Positions 62,965-64,000 of a stretch of DNA of 64,000 bases are shown in pieces. The notes under the pieces are model-generated. The model worked only from the letters and a program-made list of their open reading frames with translations. It was not told the DNA's origin and did no database searches. Location of the stretch: NCBI RefSeq assembly GCF_000023465.1, contig NC_014041.1, forward strand, positions 3,168,001 through 3,232,000, read 5' to 3'. Source of the DNA: Zunongwangia profunda SM-A87. Its GTDB lineage: Bacteria; Bacteroidota; Bacteroidia; Flavobacteriales; Flavobacteriaceae. Numbering within the stretch: the first letter of the stretch is position 1; each line of letters starts with the position of its first letter. The position numbers were made by a program, and so were the translations under genes.

Positions 62965-63739
62965 GCTAATGCCGAAATTCTTTAAATTCCTGTCTCTTTT
63001 TTTATTGTGCATCTCCTTTAGTCTTTTCTCTTGTAAATCTGATAAAAAACCAGATTCGATAAAAATTGCGACCGCTGCCAATATGCAGTTTGCAATGAAC
63101 GAGTTAATTGAAACTTTTAGACAGGAAACGGGCATAAAATGTGAAGCTGTGGTGAGTTCATCAGGAAAACTAACGGCCCAAATTAAAGCGGGAGCACCTT
63201 TCGATGTTTTTGTTTCTGCAGATTTAAAATATCCTAATATCCTCTTTAAAGAAGGCTTTGGCAAAGAAAGTCCCAAGATTTATGCTTATGGCACTTTGGT
63301 GATTTGGACTACTTCAGAAAACATAGAACCTTCCCTAGAGATTCTTTCTGAAGAAAAAATAAAACATATCGCCATTGCGAATCCTAAAACCGCGCCTTAT
63401 GGTCTTGCTGCGGAAGAATTCCTAAAAAAAACGGGGAAATTTGATAATTTAGAGTCTAAATTCGTTTTTGGAGAAAGCATTTCTGCAGTTAATCGCTATA
63501 TTCATTCCGGTTCCGCAGAGATTGGATTTACAGCAAAATCGGTCGTACTTTCTCCTCAAATGAAGAACGTGGGAAAATGGATCGAAATTGATCCCTCTCA
63601 ATATTCAAATATTGAACAAGCAGCTTTATTATTGAAATCTGAACGGCCAAAAACTATAAAAAATGCTCGTAAATTTTACGAATTTCTGTTTTCAGCAAAA
63701 GCGAAAAAGATATTAGGGAAGTATGGGTATAGGAGTTAG
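62957..63739 (+). CDS. modA: Molybdate ABC transporter substrate-binding lipoprotein
   Basis: Binds molybdate (or tungstate) for import. 260 residues with a lipoprotein signal ending at Cys 26 (SLFSCKSDK); the ATG four codons later (62969) is an equally good start. ModA motifs: IKIATAANMQFAMNELIETF, VVSSSGKLTAQIKAGAPFDVFVSAD (oxyanion-binding serines), IAIANPKTAPYGLAAEEFL, EIGFTAKSVV and KFYEFLFSAKAKKILGKYGY. It overlaps moeB by 8 nt. The matching permease and ATPase genes are not in the window. Confidence 0.93.
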   Translation: MLKLMPKFFKFLSLFLLCISFSLFSCKSDKKPDSIKIATAANMQFAMNELIETFRQETGIKCEAVVSSSGKLTAQIKAGAPFDVFVSADLKYPNILFKEGFGKESPKIYAYGTLVIWTTSENIEPSLEILSEEKIKHIAIANPKTAPYGLAAEEFLKKTGKFDNLESKFVFGESISAVNRYIHSGSAEIGFTAKSVVLSPQMKNVGKWIEIDPSQYSNIEQAALLLKSERPKTIKNARKFYEFLFSAKAKKILGKYGYRS

Positions 63740-64000
63740 TATTTTACGATTTGATGATTTGAAAATTTCCTAATGTGATAATGTTGAATTCTGAATTTTG
63801 AATGTTGTAACTAAATGCTGATTATTTGAAAATACCGTGATTTGATAATCAAATAGAAAATTTTAAGATATGTTGATCTGAAAATAAAAACAACTTTAAA
63901 CCTTTAACTTTTCAACTATGAACGCTACCGTCACTTCGAGTGATTTTATTGTAGCGACAGCGAAAATAAAATAGTATCGAGAAGTAATGAAAAACAAGGT
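63740..64000. repeat. Repeat-filled spacer after modA with a partial double hairpin
   Basis: Simple words (TTGAAAATTTCC, TTGAATTCTGAATTTTGAATG, AACTTTAAACCTTTAACTTTTCAACT) lead into a double-hairpin element that begins GTCACTTCGAGTGATTTTATTG at 63931 and runs off the window end. The orientation is as at 54143. No gene seen. Confidence 0.7.

Overview
The window looks like a chromosomal segment of a marine or polysaccharide-degrading Bacteroidota, most likely family Flavobacteriaceae. The grounds are AT-rich DNA, a SusC/SusD pair with a hybrid two-component regulator, promoters of the Bacteroidota type (TTG, about 20 nt, TAnnTTTG), few Shine-Dalgarno sites, an FG-GAP/ASPIC lipoprotein, and intergenic spacers full of short palindromic repeats. 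The genus cannot be fixed from sequence alone.

Layout. 1-13.7 kb is a polysaccharide utilization locus: a hybrid two-component sensor broken by a frameshift, a GH31 glycosidase, SusC, SusD and a convergent GH2 glycosidase. 14-15.9 kb holds a small NAD(P)-binding protein and two short unknown proteins. 15.9-18.9 kb is the class I ribonucleotide reductase operon nrdB-nrdA, preceded by a cobalamin riboswitch. 19.8-24.2 kb is an export-type operon (ABC membrane protein with a degenerate ATPase domain, HlyD-like adaptor, TolC-like outer membrane protein). 24.4-28.8 kb holds a large VCBS/ASPIC lipoprotein and a stand-alone SusC N-terminal-like domain protein.

29.2-45.1 kb is a hexuronate catabolic region: a LacI-type regulator, uxaA, uxaB, a three-gene TRAP transporter, KDPG aldolase, an FMN alpha-hydroxyacid dehydrogenase, kdgK, uxaC, kduD and kduI. 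uxuB and uxuA lie at 49.4-51.5 kb. Together they take galacturonate, glucuronate and unsaturated uronates to 2-keto-3-deoxygluconate, then pyruvate and glyceraldehyde 3-phosphate. Near-identical palindromes (TGTAATCGATTACA and TGCAATCGATTACA) lie directly downstream of promoter -7 boxes at 29.0 and 45.2 kb and are probable operators of the LacI regulator.

45.9-49.2 kb is the most unusual part. It holds two very small transcription units, a TPR protein and a tRNA-Phe-like gene. These are followed by two contiguous 70-nt tRNA-like units in circularly permuted order (anticodon stem 3' strand, variable loop, T-arm, acceptor closed by a short loop, D-arm, anticodon stem 5' strand). After more structured RNA comes a soluble SPFH/Band-7 (slipin-like) gene. 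I recall SPFH/Band-7 proteins with a novel tRNA-like RNA being predicted as scaffolds in bacterial RNA-repair systems; this looks like such a locus.

51.7-53.6 kb is a GH13 branching-enzyme-like protein. 54.5-63.7 kb is a molybdenum block: mocA, xdhC and a periplasmic molybdenum hydroxylase (large and 2Fe-2S subunits) on the minus strand, and moaD, moaE, moaA, moaC, mobA, moeB-like and modA on the plus strand. The spacers at 36.8-38.2, 39.4-41.0, 45.3-45.9, 53.6-54.5 and 63.7-64.0 kb carry one family of interspersed palindromes, including a three-unit tandem array of about 0.5 kb units.
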